From Cordilura impudica (Eukaryota > Arthropoda > Insecta > Diptera > Scathophagidae), in contig OY821517.1 of NCBI GenBank assembly GCA_963682025.1, forward strand, positions 95,897,946-95,961,945: DNA of 64,000 nucleotides, given 5' to 3'. A program made the position numbers and the translations under genes. Within the stretch, counting starts at the first letter, position 1. Each line of letters opens with the position of its first letter. The notes beneath the pieces are model-generated. The model was not told where the DNA came from. It worked only from the letters and a program-made list of their open reading frames with translations, and searched no databases. Positions 46,843 to 60,836 of the stretch are shown here, one piece after another.

Positions 46843-49470
46843 AAAAAGTTGGTAAACAAATTTAATGCAAAATTGTGCGACTTAATTTCTTTTTTCTCAA
46901 TTTATTAAAAACTAAAAGTTTAATTATACTTGTTGGATACTTAGTCCAACATATCAGTTCCTTTTCTTCGTATATCCCCAAAACATTCGATGTAAAACAT
47001 GTTTCTCAATAAAAAGCAGCTTAAGAATTATTACATTTTCGATAATTTCATGCCACACATATTATATGTGTATTTACAGATCCACACGTATAAACGTTAT
47101 TCATAAACGTTTCACTGAATTAATTTTTAAATATTATTTACAAAAATGTAGAAAAGCTTGTTACAAACTTACTATAATCAAAATGAAATTCTAAAATTTG
47201 CTGACGTCTGAAATCCACAAATCCTTCCTCTTAGTTTCTGGATCATAAATTTCTTTTAAAACTTGTTACAAAGTTTTTTGCATGACTCAGCATCAAGTTT
47301 TTTAGTTTTTGTTGTTGTAAAACCCATTACAATCAGCAAACTCTCAAGGCATTGACGGAGAGTGTGGGAAATGTTGCAGATTGTTTGATTGCAAAGAGGA
47401 AGCGCATGTATATATTTGTTCAGAGGTTAGTTCAAACGTGAGTACAGTAAGATTAAAAGGATAGATTAAAACAATGTGTCTAAGAAGGATAGTTTGGAAA
47501 TAGTGATATGTTACTTTAGTGAAAAGAACTACAAAATTGCAACGTGAGATTAAATATTGTGAAGAAATGTTTCAGTTTTAAAGATTTAAAGTTAGAAAGA
47601 CAAATTTAAATTTTTATTATTTTTTTATTACTCTACTCTTATATTCTATCGTTTTTTGAAATGGTTCTACAATATTTTAAGTAGCCATTTTTTTTATTAT
47701 ATTTTTGCAATATTAAACTGTCTTATAAGTTAATATAAATTTATGTACGTTTAAGCTTAGAATGAATTTAAAATTTTCCAATGTTTTCTAACAATTGCCT
47801 AAAACATCCAAATTCACTTCAGTTGGTAAAAAGAATGCACCAGCAATCATCTGTTACCCTCTATCTCTTCATTCTGTTTGTACGAAACTCCTCCTGTAAT
47901 CATACCATATACATATATACATATGTACAGATGAGGTTCTGGTAACATACTTTAAAATGGGGTGGCAAGCTTACATTTAAAATGAAAATAGCAAATGGAC
48001 TTTAGTTTGGATTAATGGTCTTTTTGCCAAAAACTGCATATATGCATGTGTGTGTGTGTGTGTACGACTTAGTGAGTATCAGTACCGGAAAGAAGAAGCT
48101 TAAATTGCATTCGGGCAATGGTATTATTATTTAAAAGAATAATGTGGACAACTATTTTTTGAAATGTGGAACATATAGTTTTTTATTATAAAAAGTACAA
48201 AAATAATCTTAAAAATTTCGGGAACAACTTTTACACCAAAAAATGGATACAAATTTATTTCTTAAGATATAATTAACGATTTCAAAGGAAATTAATATGG
48301 AAGAGGAGTTAATAAGCTCAAAAAAATTCTTTGCAGCAATCAGCAGTTGATTATAAAATAAACAGCAAATATTTTATACTTTACCGCCATTTATGGAGTT
48401 GAGAGAACCCCCAAGTGTTTGTTAGTAAACGATGCGGTGTGGTGCGGATTATGGGCTGGAGAATCAATGGACCATATCTCATCAAAAATTTAGTGAGTTT
48501 TCTGATGCTCGATAACGAGTTTTTTTGATAACAGATTTTTTTTTTGCCTTATGCAAAATACAAAATGGTCACGGAAAATTTGGAGAAAATAGTGCGTATG
48601 TGGCAACAAATCCGTGGAGCCTAATTTCTCCATATACTGTTCCGTATATGTGGGCTTTATGATTCAATAGAAAATTAACAACGTAAAGAAAAAAAAAAAA
48701 ACAGTTTTCTGTTTAATTCAAATCCTGCCTGGATTTTTGGACATTGTACGAGTTATTTCGGAGGAAAATATGAGTCTATGTTTTTTTTTGGCAAAGTTAT
48801 TAAGAACACGTTTTAAAATTTTACAAAATTAACTAAGGATAGAATATTTTTACCTTAGGATGCTTATAGAAATACAGTTCGTCAAAACTATAAAAAACAG
48901 TTAATTTTTTAGAAAAGAATAAACTGGTTTCTATCTCCGTACTAAACATATTTTCTCTTGACAACATTTGACTATCTCTAATCAAAATGGAATACACAAG
49001 TAAAAAAATATTAATGTATTTACACTATTTCATATTTTTGATCTTTTTGTAAACTTCTAGTCATAATCTACAAATACCGCTACATGTACAAACCCCACCA
49101 ATTTATTTGTATATCATATTTAATATTTGTAGCTATCTGCACAAAATCATACCAAACATGTTGCTGCAACATTCTCTATATACAGCATACAGCATTTTCG
49201 TAGTTATCTTCACAAAATTTCTGTTAATTTAACAGTCTCGGTACAAAAAAAAAAAAAAAAAAAATTCGATTAAGGAGAATTTTAGCACTCATATTAAAAA
49301 TATTGCCAAAATGCAACAAAGTGCTCTTATAAATCGAGAAACAATTTATTTTACCTCATTACGACTGATATTCTATACTAAAGAATGGTCCGCTTCAAAA
49401 CGTGATTACAGCGCCTCTGGCGTGATTAGATATTTTATTTGTCAACTTAATATTATTTTGTACAGACGTC
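46843..49470. other. AT-rich unassigned sequence
   Basis: 2.6 kb. A (GT)n run is at 48050-48064 and A runs at 48690 and 49247. No gene or repeat family recognised. Confidence 0.4.
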
Positions 49471-49995
49471 ATGGAACAAAAGAGACGTGAAATAATTTTG
49501 TACACTTTTTTGAAAAATCCAACATATAGTGGTTTAAAATTGGCAAACGTCTTAAGATTCCAAAAACTACAGTGAACTATGAACAGCATTTTGAAACATT
49601 ACAAGGTCACAACAACTATAAATATGAAAGCAGAACGAAGTTTAAAGGATACATTATGATGAATTATGAAGCCTATGTATAATTTAATTTTAAGCCTACA
49701 TTTCTACATTTGTACCATCATCAACAATGTCTCCATTAATTATGTCATTCTTCAAATTTGGCAAAAACGTGGTTTAAAGGAAATTGGGTAGATGTAATAC
49801 CCAAATATATTAATCCTCCTATTTGTCCACAATTTCGACCAATGGAAAGATATTGGACAAATAAATTAAATAAGAGTAAAGTAGAAGCAAAAACTGAACA
49901 TTTAGTGTAAGTAAATGTAACAAGTATTCTGGAGAGGTGCAACGGAAAGATGTGCAAAAATTAATGGGAAGTGTCACCAACATGAATAAATTGCC
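49471..49995 (+). pseudogene. Tc1/mariner-type transposase remnant
   Basis: The ATG at 49471 opens MEQKRREIILYTFLKNPTYS then GLKLANVLRFQKLQ, an HTH-like N-terminus. After an internal loss, 49745-49995 reads (in shifting frames) YPKYINPPICPQFRPMERYW, the typical block around the last catalytic acid, then VQRKDVQKLMGSV. The middle catalytic region is deleted. Dead fragment. Confidence 0.55.
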
Positions 49996-51147
49996 TTTTA
50001 TTTGAACTATAATTCCTAAAATGTGTTGTTTTATGTGCGACCAGATTTCAAGTGGACTACTTTTTATTTTAAGTTGCATTCTAATTTACTGACAAAACAA
50101 AGTTTGTTTATATAATTCACAAGAGTAGCCGTTCATAAATTCTCTAAAAGATGAGAAATAGTTGGTCATATTTTAAAACAGATTTTAGTAAGTGTATCAG
50201 TTTCATGAGTATATTCAATGTAGCATCGTGCTTTTTTAACGTTTCACTTATCCTTCCTTTTTCACTACATTTGATACCGTTTGTTTAGAATTTTAGCGAA
50301 TTATTTGGAATTTTTTTTGATGGGTTTCTATTATCGTTTTACTTCCTGTTAAATTTTTCTTTTATTATATATTCTGTCTGCGTCTGTAGAACTGGCTAAC
50401 TATGGACTGGCTCCCGTTTCTCTAAAGTTAATGTAGTTGTTTTTTGACTTTAATCCATGGCAATGAAACATATCTCTCATTTAAAACTTTTTAGTAATTT
50501 TTTAGTAATTTCTTTGCACTACCAAAATGCATCGATTTGTTTACGTATTGGTTTTTGTGCAACGGAGTTTAGGATAAAGCTTGATAGAGATTTGTTTAAC
50601 TGCAAAATGCTTGTTTTGACAAAGTTGGAAAATTTATCAATAGCATTAACAGCTTTAATATTCTTAAATAAGAGTTTCATGTTTTAAAACTAATATTTAT
50701 TGCCAATTGTGCTTGTTTCACAGCAATATTAACTTAATAAATTTATATTTTAAACTAAAAGAAAGAAATTAGGATGAACTCGTATAAGCTACATATTGTT
50801 TATCAATCAAAAAAGGTATAATAAACCTTTCAGTTTAAAGTTTAAACAACCGTACGAAAAAACTAATTTTTTCTTCAGGTGGAGTTTAAAAAACTTTTGG
50901 AAATTTGATTTATAGGTAAACTTTTATATTTTATGACTTTTGGCTTAAAGCAAAAAGAACATCTCTTGAGGTAAACATAAGTTAGAAATGAAATTTTCCA
51001 CTTCAGAAATCTGTATTTACCAAGGTGCGGAGAATAGTTGCCAGCATTCAACTTGTGCTTTGATTTTATAATGAGAGAGAAGAAAACGCACAGAAGTAAA
51101 AAGGATTTTGATAATAAGTACTGTAACCGTTCTTTCGCAATCGTTCA
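49996..51147. other. AT-rich unassigned sequence
   Basis: Nothing recognised. Open frames here are short and of low complexity. Confidence 0.4.
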
Positions 51148-51417
51148 TTATTTGGTAACCATTGTTTTGTAATTCAACAACAACAAAAATTGAAAAGATT
51201 TAATTTTTATAATTTTAATCGTTTTATATTGCGGGTTATCTGGCGAAACTAGCAATTTCCACTGTCCTCCTTCATGGGTCGGTATAATCATCTTTTGATC
51301 TTGACGCGCTGTAGTTTTTCGTGGACGACCATCACCTGATTGTCTTTGTTGAAATCGTGATGCAATATGGAATGAAGTTGATTTATTTACAGCAATGAGC
51401 AGTCTAATTTCACGCAT
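51148..51417 (-). pseudogene. Tc1-type transposase N-terminal fragment
   Basis: The minus frame has SFHIASRFQQRQSGDGRPRK then TTARQDQKMI. The G-R-P-R-K-T-T-x-R-x-D pattern is the linker between the two HTH parts of Tc1 transposases. After it the similarity is lost and no catalytic domain follows. It differs from the remnant at 49.5 kb, so two separate elements are involved. Confidence 0.65.
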
Positions 51418-51573
51418 GTATTTCCCTTCCTATAAAGCTTTAATAATAGCTATTTTTATAAAAATATTAAACAAAGTTTCATTTGAAAATTAATAATTTA
51501 CTTAAATTTACTGTTAATTCATTACGTTGAATTTTTTACTCACTAAAATCTTTCACTTCTATTTATTTATTTA

Positions 51574-54500
51574 CTAGCTGTTTTTACCCGGTCTTGCCCG
51601 GGATGAAAAGGCCTTTGACTTGAAAAATGGTTCACTATGCTTACCAGGCGCTGAGTACTTAGTCCCCAATTAACAAATTCCTCAATAAAATGAACTTTCT
51701 CCCCAAAAATTTGTATGGGCAGTAAATTCATTTTTTATTTCCATTAAAAAGTTTTTGGTTTTTTAATTTAGAAGTTTTTTATAAGATGCTGCAGCAACAA
51801 TGCTTCAAAAATAAGGTGCGAAACCGCTTTAAGTTTTTTTTTTCAGTTTATTTATAAACATCAAATATAACGGAATGGGCCGCAAATTAAAGGAATCAAA
51901 ACTTTTAAAAATTGAATTTATTCATTCAATAAGTGATCATCATTGAGCAGAGACGTCAAATTCAAGTTTCAGAAATGAAAGATAAAATGCGACGATTAAT
52001 ATTGTGTCGCAAGGTTTCTTTAAGCAACTGCTTATAGTATATGTGTGTCCTATTTTGATCAACAGATAATTATTTCACATACGTAGATAAAATTTATCAT
52101 ACGACATTTCACTAAGCTGTGTTCCGCGAGCGAGACGCGTCCGCTTCCGCGCGTTTGGAGCCAGACCCGTGCTGCCGCGCAGTTGTTGTCAACTTATTTT
52201 AATCGCCAAAATATATTTTTCAGATCATTGCGATATTTTTGGTAAGCTGTGTTCCGCGAGCGCGTCGCGTCCGCATCCGTCACGTCCGCGTCCGCGCGCC
52301 TCGCGCCGCTTCCTCGCAGCTACTACCCGTGCTGCCGCTTAGTTCTCGTTAACTTATTTTAATTCCTAAAACATATTTTTTAGAGAATTGCGATATTTTA
52401 GCTGAGCTGTGTTCCGAGAGCGCGTCGCGTGCGCATCCGTCGCATCCGAGTCAGCGCTCGCGCGCCGCGCGTTTGGCAGCCACACCCGTGCTGCCGCGCA
52501 GTTGCTGTCAACTTATTTTAATCGCCAAAATATATTTTTCAGATCATTGCGATATTTTAGCTGAGCTGTGTTCCGCGAGCTCGTCGCGTCCGCGCGCCTC
52601 GCGCCGCTTCCTGGCAGCTACTACCCGTGCCTCCGCTTAGTTCTCATTAACTTATTTTAATTCCTAAAACATATTTTTTAGAGCATTGCGATATTTTAGC
52701 TGAGCTGTGTTCCGAAGGGCGTCGCGTGCGCATCCGTCGCGTCCGAGTCCGCGGTCGATATTTTAGCTGAGCTGTGTTCCGCGAGCGCGTCGCGTCCGCG
52801 CGCCTCGCAGCTACTACCCGTGCCTCCGCTTAGTTCTCGTTAACTTATTTTAATTCCTAAAACATATTTTTTAGATCATTGCGATATTTTAGCTGAGCTG
52901 TGTTCCGAGAGCGCGTCGCTTCCGCACCCGTCGCGTCCGAGTCCGCGGTCGCACGCCGTCGCCGCTTCCGCGCATTTGGCAACCACATCTGTGCTGCAAC
53001 GCAGCTGTTGCCAACTTATTTTGAAAAGAATACTCATTTTAAATGCATTTATTGTTGGACATATATTGAGAGCAGTATGCAAATGTTTACTAAAATAAAT
53101 ATTTAACAAAATTCATTAAATAAAAATATGTAAAAATTTAAGAATGAATTTGGAGAGTAAGTTCATTTTGTATTTCGATTAAAAATAAATGGGGAATTTG
53201 TTCATTTCTTTTGGGTATCTTTTTTTAAGTTTGGGGAATTTGTTCACCATGTAGTTATTTCCGTGTAACCCAAATTTCAGAGAAATCCATTGAAAAGTAC
53301 AAATTTGTATAGGGAAGAAATATACCACACAACAAAATATGAATTTTATAAGAAAATTGGGCGTAAAAGTAGGCGTGGTTGGTAAAAATCATATAGCGAC
53401 CTTCCCTGGAATATGTACTAAATTTCGAAGAAAGCCATTGAAAAATAAAAGTTTTTATAGCAATCAAATAAAGAAACAAATAAAAGGAAAAAAATAAGTT
53501 TTATATACACAGAAGTTGGCGCAAAGTAGGCGTGGCCTGTAAGAAGCATATGGTGACCTTCCCTGTAGTATAGAGATCGTGTGACCAAATTTTAGACATC
53601 CCTTGAAAAATAAAAATTTCTATAGTGAACAAATATACAAAAAACAGAAAATTAATTTTGTATAAAAAGCGGGCGTAGAAGTAGGCGTGACCGGCAAGAA
53701 TCATATGGCGACCTCTCTGGAGTACAGAGATCGTGTGTAGCAAATTTCAGAGAAATCCGTTAAACAAAATTGTGTAGCGAACAAATGTACCAAAAAACAG
53801 AATATGAATTGTATACAAAAAGTGGGCGTAATAGTAGCCGTGACCGGTACGAAGAATATGTCGACTTTCCCTGGAGGAGAGAGATCGTATGTACCAAATT
53901 TCAGAGAAATCGGTTGAAAAATAAAAATTTGTATAGCGAACAAATATACCAAAAAACAAAATGCATTGTATACAGAAAGTGGGCGTTAAAGTAGGCGTGG
54001 CCGGACGAAGCATATGGCGACCTTAGGTGGAGTACAGAGGTCGTGTGTACCAAATTTCAGAGAATTCCGTTGAAAAACAAAAATTTGTACAGCAAACAAA
54101 TATACCAAAAAACAGAAAACGAATTGTATACAAAAAGTGGGCGTAAAAGTGGATGTGGCCGCAAGAATCACCCGTTGACCTGGCCTGATGTACAAAGATC
54201 GTGTGTACCAAATTACAGAGAAATGCGTTGAAAAATAAAAATTTGTATACCGAACAAATATACCAAAAAGCAGAAAATGAATTGTATATAAAAAGTGGGC
54301 GTAAAAGTAGGCGTGGTCGATAAAAAAGTATATGGCGACCTTAGCTGGAGTACAGGGATCGTGTGTACCGAATTTCAGAGAAATCTGTTAACAAATAAAA
54401 ATTTGTATAGTGAACAAATATGAATAAAACAGAAAATGAATTTTACATAAAAAGTGAGCGTAAAAGTAGGCGTGGCCGGTAAAAAGTATATGGCGACCTT

Positions 54501-54642
54501 TCCTGGGGTATAGAGATCGTGTGTACAAAATTTCAGGAAAATCCGTTGAAAAATAAAAATTTGTATAGCGGTCAAACAAACAAACAAACAAACAAACAAA
54601 CAAACAAACAAACAAACAGAAAATGTATTTTATATATATAGA
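51574..54642 (-). mobile_element. H1f: complete Helitron-like element
   Basis: CTAG at 51574-51577 (A at 51573), CCCGGTCTTGCCCGGG hairpin, GC minisatellite with about six units (52115-53015), spacer, about eight array units with GTGGGCGT/GTAGGCGTGG, (CAAA)n of about twelve repeats, and the TC end at 54641-54642 with T at 54643. At 3,069 bp it is the longest single copy, through extra units. Confidence 0.9.
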
Positions 54643-55421
54643 TTTAAATAACAAGTAAATATTTACAGAGAAATAGCACAAAATATTTTTGAGTTCAGAC
54701 GTTTAATTGTCCGTTTATACTTGGAAATTACTACCAAAAATATATGATCAATAATGATAAATATAAGATTTTTAATTTTTGGCAAAAAGTGACAAAAATC
54801 TGTTAAAAAAGAATTATATTCAGCCAAATTACGAATATTCTCAAGGAATTTCTTTCTTACGGAAATAAATTTTCTCGAGAAAAATATCCTCCAATTATAA
54901 ATTCCGCGGGGGAAAAAAATGAATAAGTGGTGGCATCATCAAATCACAATGCCAGTTGTTTGGCTTATTGACAATTAAGTTTTTATTTTTTTTTTGTGTG
55001 TGTAAACCCAAATAAATTTATTTTAAAGAAAAATTAAATAAAAAATGAATGGCATAGCTACGATGCGAGCACTTTTGGAAGAAATTGGTGTTGTAGAATA
55101 ACAACAACGAAGTAGCCAAAGGATTGCTAGAAGACATTTGCGGGCTGAATCTATAAAAATTGCAATCAATGTCTGAATTGGCTTTCATTAAAGGTAACAA
55201 AAGTTGAAGTTGGGCTTTATTTATGGCCTTCGACCTACAAGAACAATAAAAATATTTATTTTTTGTATTTAAATTTTGTTTTATCAAAATACTACTTACA
55301 TTTTTATATAAACTCCCGTCTGTTTTGTAAGTGCAATTTTTTTAAGGGAAAAAACCAAATTCAAGTGCATTGAGAATAACTACTTTTTTCCCATCGAATT
55401 CTTTTCCGAAGGAATTTTTAT
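54643..55421. other. Unassigned; weak transposase-like piece
   Basis: Mostly AT-rich. A plus frame at 55044-55170 reads MNGIATMRALLEEIGVVE, stop, then QQRSSQRIARRHLRAESIKI. A basic R-rich run near the start of a protein is seen in PIF/Harbinger transposases, but this is too short to assign. Confidence 0.25.
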
Positions 55422-57060
55422 TCATAATAGGAGAAATTTCATGCGGAATTTTTGTTTAGAATTGGACTGATTAAGATAAAACTTAAGACTATGTGTTAAT
55501 TCATTGATATGTTCGTATTGACATCTGAAATCAAAATTATTTGTTAGTTTCGAAATTCTGTCTTCAACTGTATCAACAAAATTGATAGAGTGTAGCCGAT
55601 GAGTGGAAAATGCCATGGTAGCTAGCTTATGAATCATTTTTAAACATTTATTTTGTCTTAATTTAAACTTTAGTATATGTCAATTCAAATCATTCCAAAA
55701 AAATTTGAAAATGAAAAATTTTGTTTGACTCGACTTAGGCTTTACATTCTATTAACAAACGAATACATAAGTTTTGTGACACTGTTTAACTTGTTTATGA
55801 CGTAGGGAATACGTTGACTGAAATTAATTTTTGAAACTAGGATGACTCCAAGATATTTGACTTTATATTCCCAATTAATATCCGTGTTAATAAGGATTTT
55901 ACATTTTTTGAAAGATGTCTCTAAACTTATTAAAGCATTTTGGACAATTTTGGTGATATCTTCAGCAAGCATAGTATGGCAGAGAATCGCAGTGTCATCT
56001 GCAAATATAGATGACGAGTAATCAATCAAAGAAGGTAAATCAAACTTAAATATATTTTATAATATTGGTGACAGACAAGATCCTTGAGGCGGCCTACTAA
56101 TATTGCAATTTATGATGAGAATATATTTCTATATAAATGTTGTATGATCTATTAGTGAACAAGCTTTGAATTAGATTAATGATTTCCGGAGGAAAATTAA
56201 AATTTGTCATTTTGAAAATCCCATACAGAGTCGATGGCAGATTTAATATCCAATAGTGCCGTACTTGTGCAATTGCCGGCAGTAAAATTATTTTTCATTT
56301 TGGATTTAATCCTAACTAAAGGATGGCACGTACAGCGTCCAGTTCTAAATACGAATTATTGTATTGGAAACACATGATTTACTTCACAAAGTTTTAAAAC
56401 TTTATCTTTTAAAATTTTTTCAAAAATATTACTTAATGAGGATAATAAGCTAGTTGGTCTATAAGATAATGGGCAAAAATATCTTTTGTTCGGCTTACAT
56501 ATTTCAATAACATTTGCTTCCTTTCAGTATACTGAAAATAAAAAAAATTTAGGCAGTAATTAATAATATAAGTAAGAGTTTGTACACTTTTTTGGGAATG
56601 GCCTTTAATAATTTGTTGCTTATTACATCCATTGCAAAAGGCTTTTTTTGCTTTGAGATATTTGATTATGTTACTTATTTTATCGGCTGAAACGAAATAG
56701 TTGCTATTTATGGTGGTATCAACAAGTTGGATCGATTTTAATGAGCTGGCAGCAATGGAATTCTTAGTATTATCAGTTAAGTTTGCTTAAAGCGTTTAAT
56801 TTGATTTGGATGACTTAACTGGCAATTCACATTGCTCTTGTCCAGTTGAGTAACGAATACCACTGTGATTAAGTACTGTCATAGTATTATATTTCTTTCT
56901 CAGTTTTGATATATTCCAAAACGGAAACGAACTTTTATCAAGGGACGCCAACACATTGTGCCATGACTTAATCCATTCAGTGATGAGCTCTTCCTAGTTT
57001 TTTTTTATTAAGGCGGTTATTCTCAACTTTATCTCCTGTAAGTCCACTGAGCATCCAACA
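55422..57060 (-). pseudogene. Jockey-like LINE ORF2 remnant
   Basis: From high to low coordinates the minus strand gives a linker with LASLDKSSFPFWNISKLRKK, then ANVIEICKPNKRYFCPLSYR (RT motif 1 region), TALLDIKSAIDSVW (motif A, with LDIKSAID for L-D-x-x-K-A-F-D), YSSSIFADDTAILCH (motif C at about 56010) and VKYLGVIL. At 55637-55422 it ends in VEDRISKLTNNF, the usual C-terminal region. Stops and frame shifts are frequent. No endonuclease is seen, so it is 5'-truncated. Confidence 0.75.
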
Positions 57061-57644
57061 ATGTCGTTCGTAAAGTATATATATTTTTGATCCTTGTAAC
57101 AACTCTAGCGATGTTTGTCTGCCTGTTGAAATCACGCTCATTCACAAAATAAACCATAACATTGTTTGTCATTATTTCGAGCTGGGTGGTATTGAAAATG
57201 GGGTAAATCGGGCATCACTGGGCCGGTATTTGTCCAAAAAGATGAAGACATATCTAAATAAATAAAATATTCAGTGTGTTTAATTTAGTATTAAGTTTAT
57301 CAAATTTTCAAATTGTTGCTTTTTAAAATATTTTGTTAACATTTGTTATAAATGGTGCAATAAGTCCAGATAGTAATGTAAACGTAACATTAAATCACGC
57401 TCATTCACAAGATAAACTATTTACTTGTGTAAAGTTATGATAATATTGTTGCCTATTATTTCGACTATGTTGGAACTAAAAATGGAGTATATCGGGTATC
57501 ATTGTGCCGACATATGTCCAAAAACATAAAGACACATCTAACAAATTTAAAAAATTCAGTGTGTTTGTCGTAATAATTTTGCATTAAGTTTATCAAATTA
57601 TCCAATTGTTGCTTTTTAAAATATTTGCTTTACATATATCTATA
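57061..57644 (+). repeat. Outer S-family repeat, left part
   Basis: Begins within 'aagtatatatatttttgatcc', then 'gatgtttgtctgcctgttgaaatcacgc', a decayed GTCY block. A stretch from AATCACGCTCATTCACAA repeats with a step of about 264 bp (57129 and 57393). It resumes at 62599 after the H2b insertion. Confidence 0.6.
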
Positions 57645-57786
57645 TCTATACCAATATTATAAAGAGGTAATGTGTGTTTGTTTGTTTGTTTGTATGTTTG
57701 TAGGAGGTAATCTCCGTAATTACCCATCTGATATTCCTAAAATTTTTACAGAGTCTTACTGCGGATATGGGAAGTGCTATAGGCTT
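57645..57786 (+). mobile_element. H2b Helitron-like element, left fragment
   Basis: Starts TCTATACCAATATTATAAAG after A (57644). The (GTTT)n run and the GGAGGTAATCTCCGTAA block follow as in H2a, up to 'tgctataggctt', where the inner S repeat begins. Confidence 0.85.
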
Positions 57787-60700
57787 TATTATACCCTCCA
57801 CTCCAGTCTGCAGAGGGTATATATAAGTTTGTCATTCCGTTTGTAATAATTAGAAAAAAAATTTTGGACCCCATAAAATATATATATATGTGTTTCCTAT
57901 AACAACCGGAGTTGATATAGCGATGTCCGTCTGTCCGTCTGTGGAAATCACGATGACGGCATCAAACAGGTAGCTAGGGTACCCGTTGACATAAAAAATA
58001 ATTCACTGACATCCTGAAAAGTTTGCCATTTAAAATCGTCGATATCGGTCGATTAGGGCCCGAGATTTGAATGAAAAACTAAAAAAAGTCTTGAAAAAAT
58101 ATAATTTTCTGTGTTGTTCTTGTCACAATCACGCCTTGAATAGTGCAGCTACAGTGATCATTTTTAGTGAGGAAGATTCTCCAAATTTATGGGAAGATCT
58201 CTGTTTCAAAAATCATTAAAATCGGTGGAACAGGTCCAGGAAAATCTCTGAAAAATTAAAAAAAAAAAAAAAATGAAAAATATGATGTTTCTATTTTGTT
58301 CTTGTTGTTATTTAAATGTTGTGTTGTTTTCATAGCTTGACTTGTTGTTTTTGTGGTCGTTGTGGTAATAATATAATAAAAACTAACCCTTTGTACATTT
58401 TTATATTAAATCTGGTAGAAAAATTTAAAAGTTTCCATTGTTTTGGCATCACTCTAAAAATTTGTTAGATCATTTGTGAGCCTGCCTGCAAAATTTCAGA
58501 TCGAATGGCTCACGGGAAATTGGTTAAAATCGATCCAAAATTTTTTCGACAAGCAGACAGTACGAGTTAATATAAAGGGAGTAAAAATTCACCAACATCT
58601 AAATCAAATAATGCTAAAATACCTAGTTGTTAATAAAAATTACTAAGTAGTAAATAATACATATAATACAAATAATATACATATATTATATATGTATATC
58701 CATAACAACTGCATGTTAGAAATAAGTCGGTATATTATTTTATTTACATAAAATTCTGCAATATTTTGTTGTGGGGAAAATACATTTCTTTTGCATTAAC
58801 AGAGTGTCACTTCATTTTGCTCAGCGTGACTATGCCACAGTAGATGGCGCCACAATTTTTGTTTGTTCTAATTAGCTTTGTAATAGTTATTTCTATTTTA
58901 ACATGAATGGTAAATTTTCAACTGGATATCATACAGAACAATGTTAAGAGTATACACGGGCTGGTCTTTTATTTCATACGTATTTTCATTATTCTTTTAC
59001 AAATATGAACATAAGTTTGGCATATTAACTTTTTGTTGTCTTTACAAAATAGAGTTACCGAGTTCATCAATGAGTTTTTTGCTTCAAAACAGTTCTACAT
59101 AGTTATATAGATTTATTATTCTGCTTTAACTACAAAATATCTGATTGCGATTACATCTAATTTTTAAAAATTGTTTATAATTACTAAAGCATTATTATTC
59201 ACATAAATACAAAATTGCCATTTTTAAATTTACCATTCAAATTTAAGAAAATATCAATTCTAAAAACTGGAATTAAAAGTTTCCAATTATAATTTACAAT
59301 TAATTAAATTTCAGAAAATCATATCAAAACGTCGGAAATTATAATTTTAAATTTAGAAGACATCAATTGCATCTTTAATATATAAATTTTATTCGTTAAA
59401 CACAAATTGAAATTCCAAAAAAAAAAACACCAAATACCTATGTTTACATTTAAAAAAAATCTTGACATTCAGGAGAAATTAATAGCTTTTCAGTACCGCG
59501 ATTCAGTAACTTCTTTTAACGATAGTCGAATCGTTAAAAAAAGAAAATTGCAAAATTATCAGTAAAATTTTTAAACGATATTCGCTATTGTTAAAGTCAG
59601 CTGTTGTTGTTATCTAAACAACAACCATTTTTGTGTTGTTTATTCAATCGATAAAAACTTAAACTTTTAAGTTGAAATGTCGCCATACATAAATAAAAAT
59701 CATAAAATAGTGAAAATATTTTGCTTTAATTAAAAAACTTTTTTATATAAATAAAAAAAATTAAATAGCATATTCAATTCATTATTTCATTTTCAAATAA
59801 ATACACAGAAATATTAGTAAAAAAATAAAGATATTAAACATAAACATAAACATAAAATCATCCTGTCAAACACGAAGTAATTTGTTTTTTTCTATTTTTC
59901 TTTGTGTTTGTCGCTTATTTTGACAGAGATGCCACTCGTTTACAATTTAAATAAATAGAGAAATAGATTTGTCGACTGTCGTTAAGATGTATGTACTTAG
60001 TCAATCACTTAATCCTTAGTGCAAACAACAATAGCTGTCGATATATTTTGCGATTTTCGGATCGTTGAAATTTACAGAATCACACTACAGAAAACATTAA
60101 TTTAAATTCAATGAATTTTAGAAAACGTCAAATGATATTTAAGAATTGCAAACATAAAAACTGTTACATAAATAAACGCAATTTTATATATAAATTTTCA
60201 CAATTTTTTTTGGATGAAAATTTGAAGTTTTTCAGAAAATAAAGAGAACAAATTATTTTATTTAAAATGTTTGGTTTTTTTCGTTTGGCATCCCTAATTT
60301 GAACATTTATTATTATAAATTTATTCTCTATGTTCTCCAAATATGACAATATTTTAATAAAAGAATTGAGAGAGTTTTTTTTTTGGTTATGATTTTGATA
60401 CTCCATCCGACCTATATGTCCGCAATGAAGAAATATTTGGCCAGTTAAAAGAAACTATACAGCCATCTCCAATTAGCACGATTTAATGCATATAGCCACC
60501 CTACACAACCATTACTTTTGCAATGGAGGTTAGGGCGAGCTATTTAATTAGCAAAAACTAAATTAAACGAGAAGTTATGTCATATAACCGGAAACGCATG
60601 CATATAGGTATATAACCTAAATGCATGCCGATCAGCAACCACGATGACCAAAAAGCAAACACCGAAATAAATCCGAAATAATAGAAAAGACGAAAACCCA

Positions 60701-60836
60701 CCCAAAGAATTTGCTGAAATAATTTGGTATTAAGTTTAACAAATTGTTTACTTTTTCATTTACATTTATTATCAAGACTCCAACCGAGGTGAAGGGTATC
60801 AAAGATTGGGCACAGCCGAATTTAACACTCTTACCT
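57787..60836 (+). repeat. Inner S-family repeat inserted in H2b
   Basis: Starts TATACCCTCCACTCC with a TATACCCTC...GAGGGTATA hairpin, has GTCCGTCTGTCCGTCTG at 57925, and ends near 60836 with a decayed GGCACAGCC palindrome and CTTACCTG before a T run. H2 sequence resumes right after (tatatatttttggtggg). The middle (about 58610-60695) is not typical S sequence and may be a further insertion. Confidence 0.7.
58610..60695. other. AT-rich interior of the inner S repeat
   Basis: About 2.1 kb without recognisable genes. A TGTCAAA...TTTGACA pair lies at 59864 and 59918. Confidence 0.4.

Noticed and set aside
47230..47400. Possible host exon on the minus strand
   Set aside because: Frames are short and interrupted; no recognisable family.
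51574..54642. CRISPR-like array
   Set aside because: Units are ~160 bp, diverged and without unique spacers; the genome is a eukaryote.
54643..55421. PIF/Harbinger transposase
   Set aside because: Only a short Arg-rich piece (55044-55170) with a stop; not enough to name.
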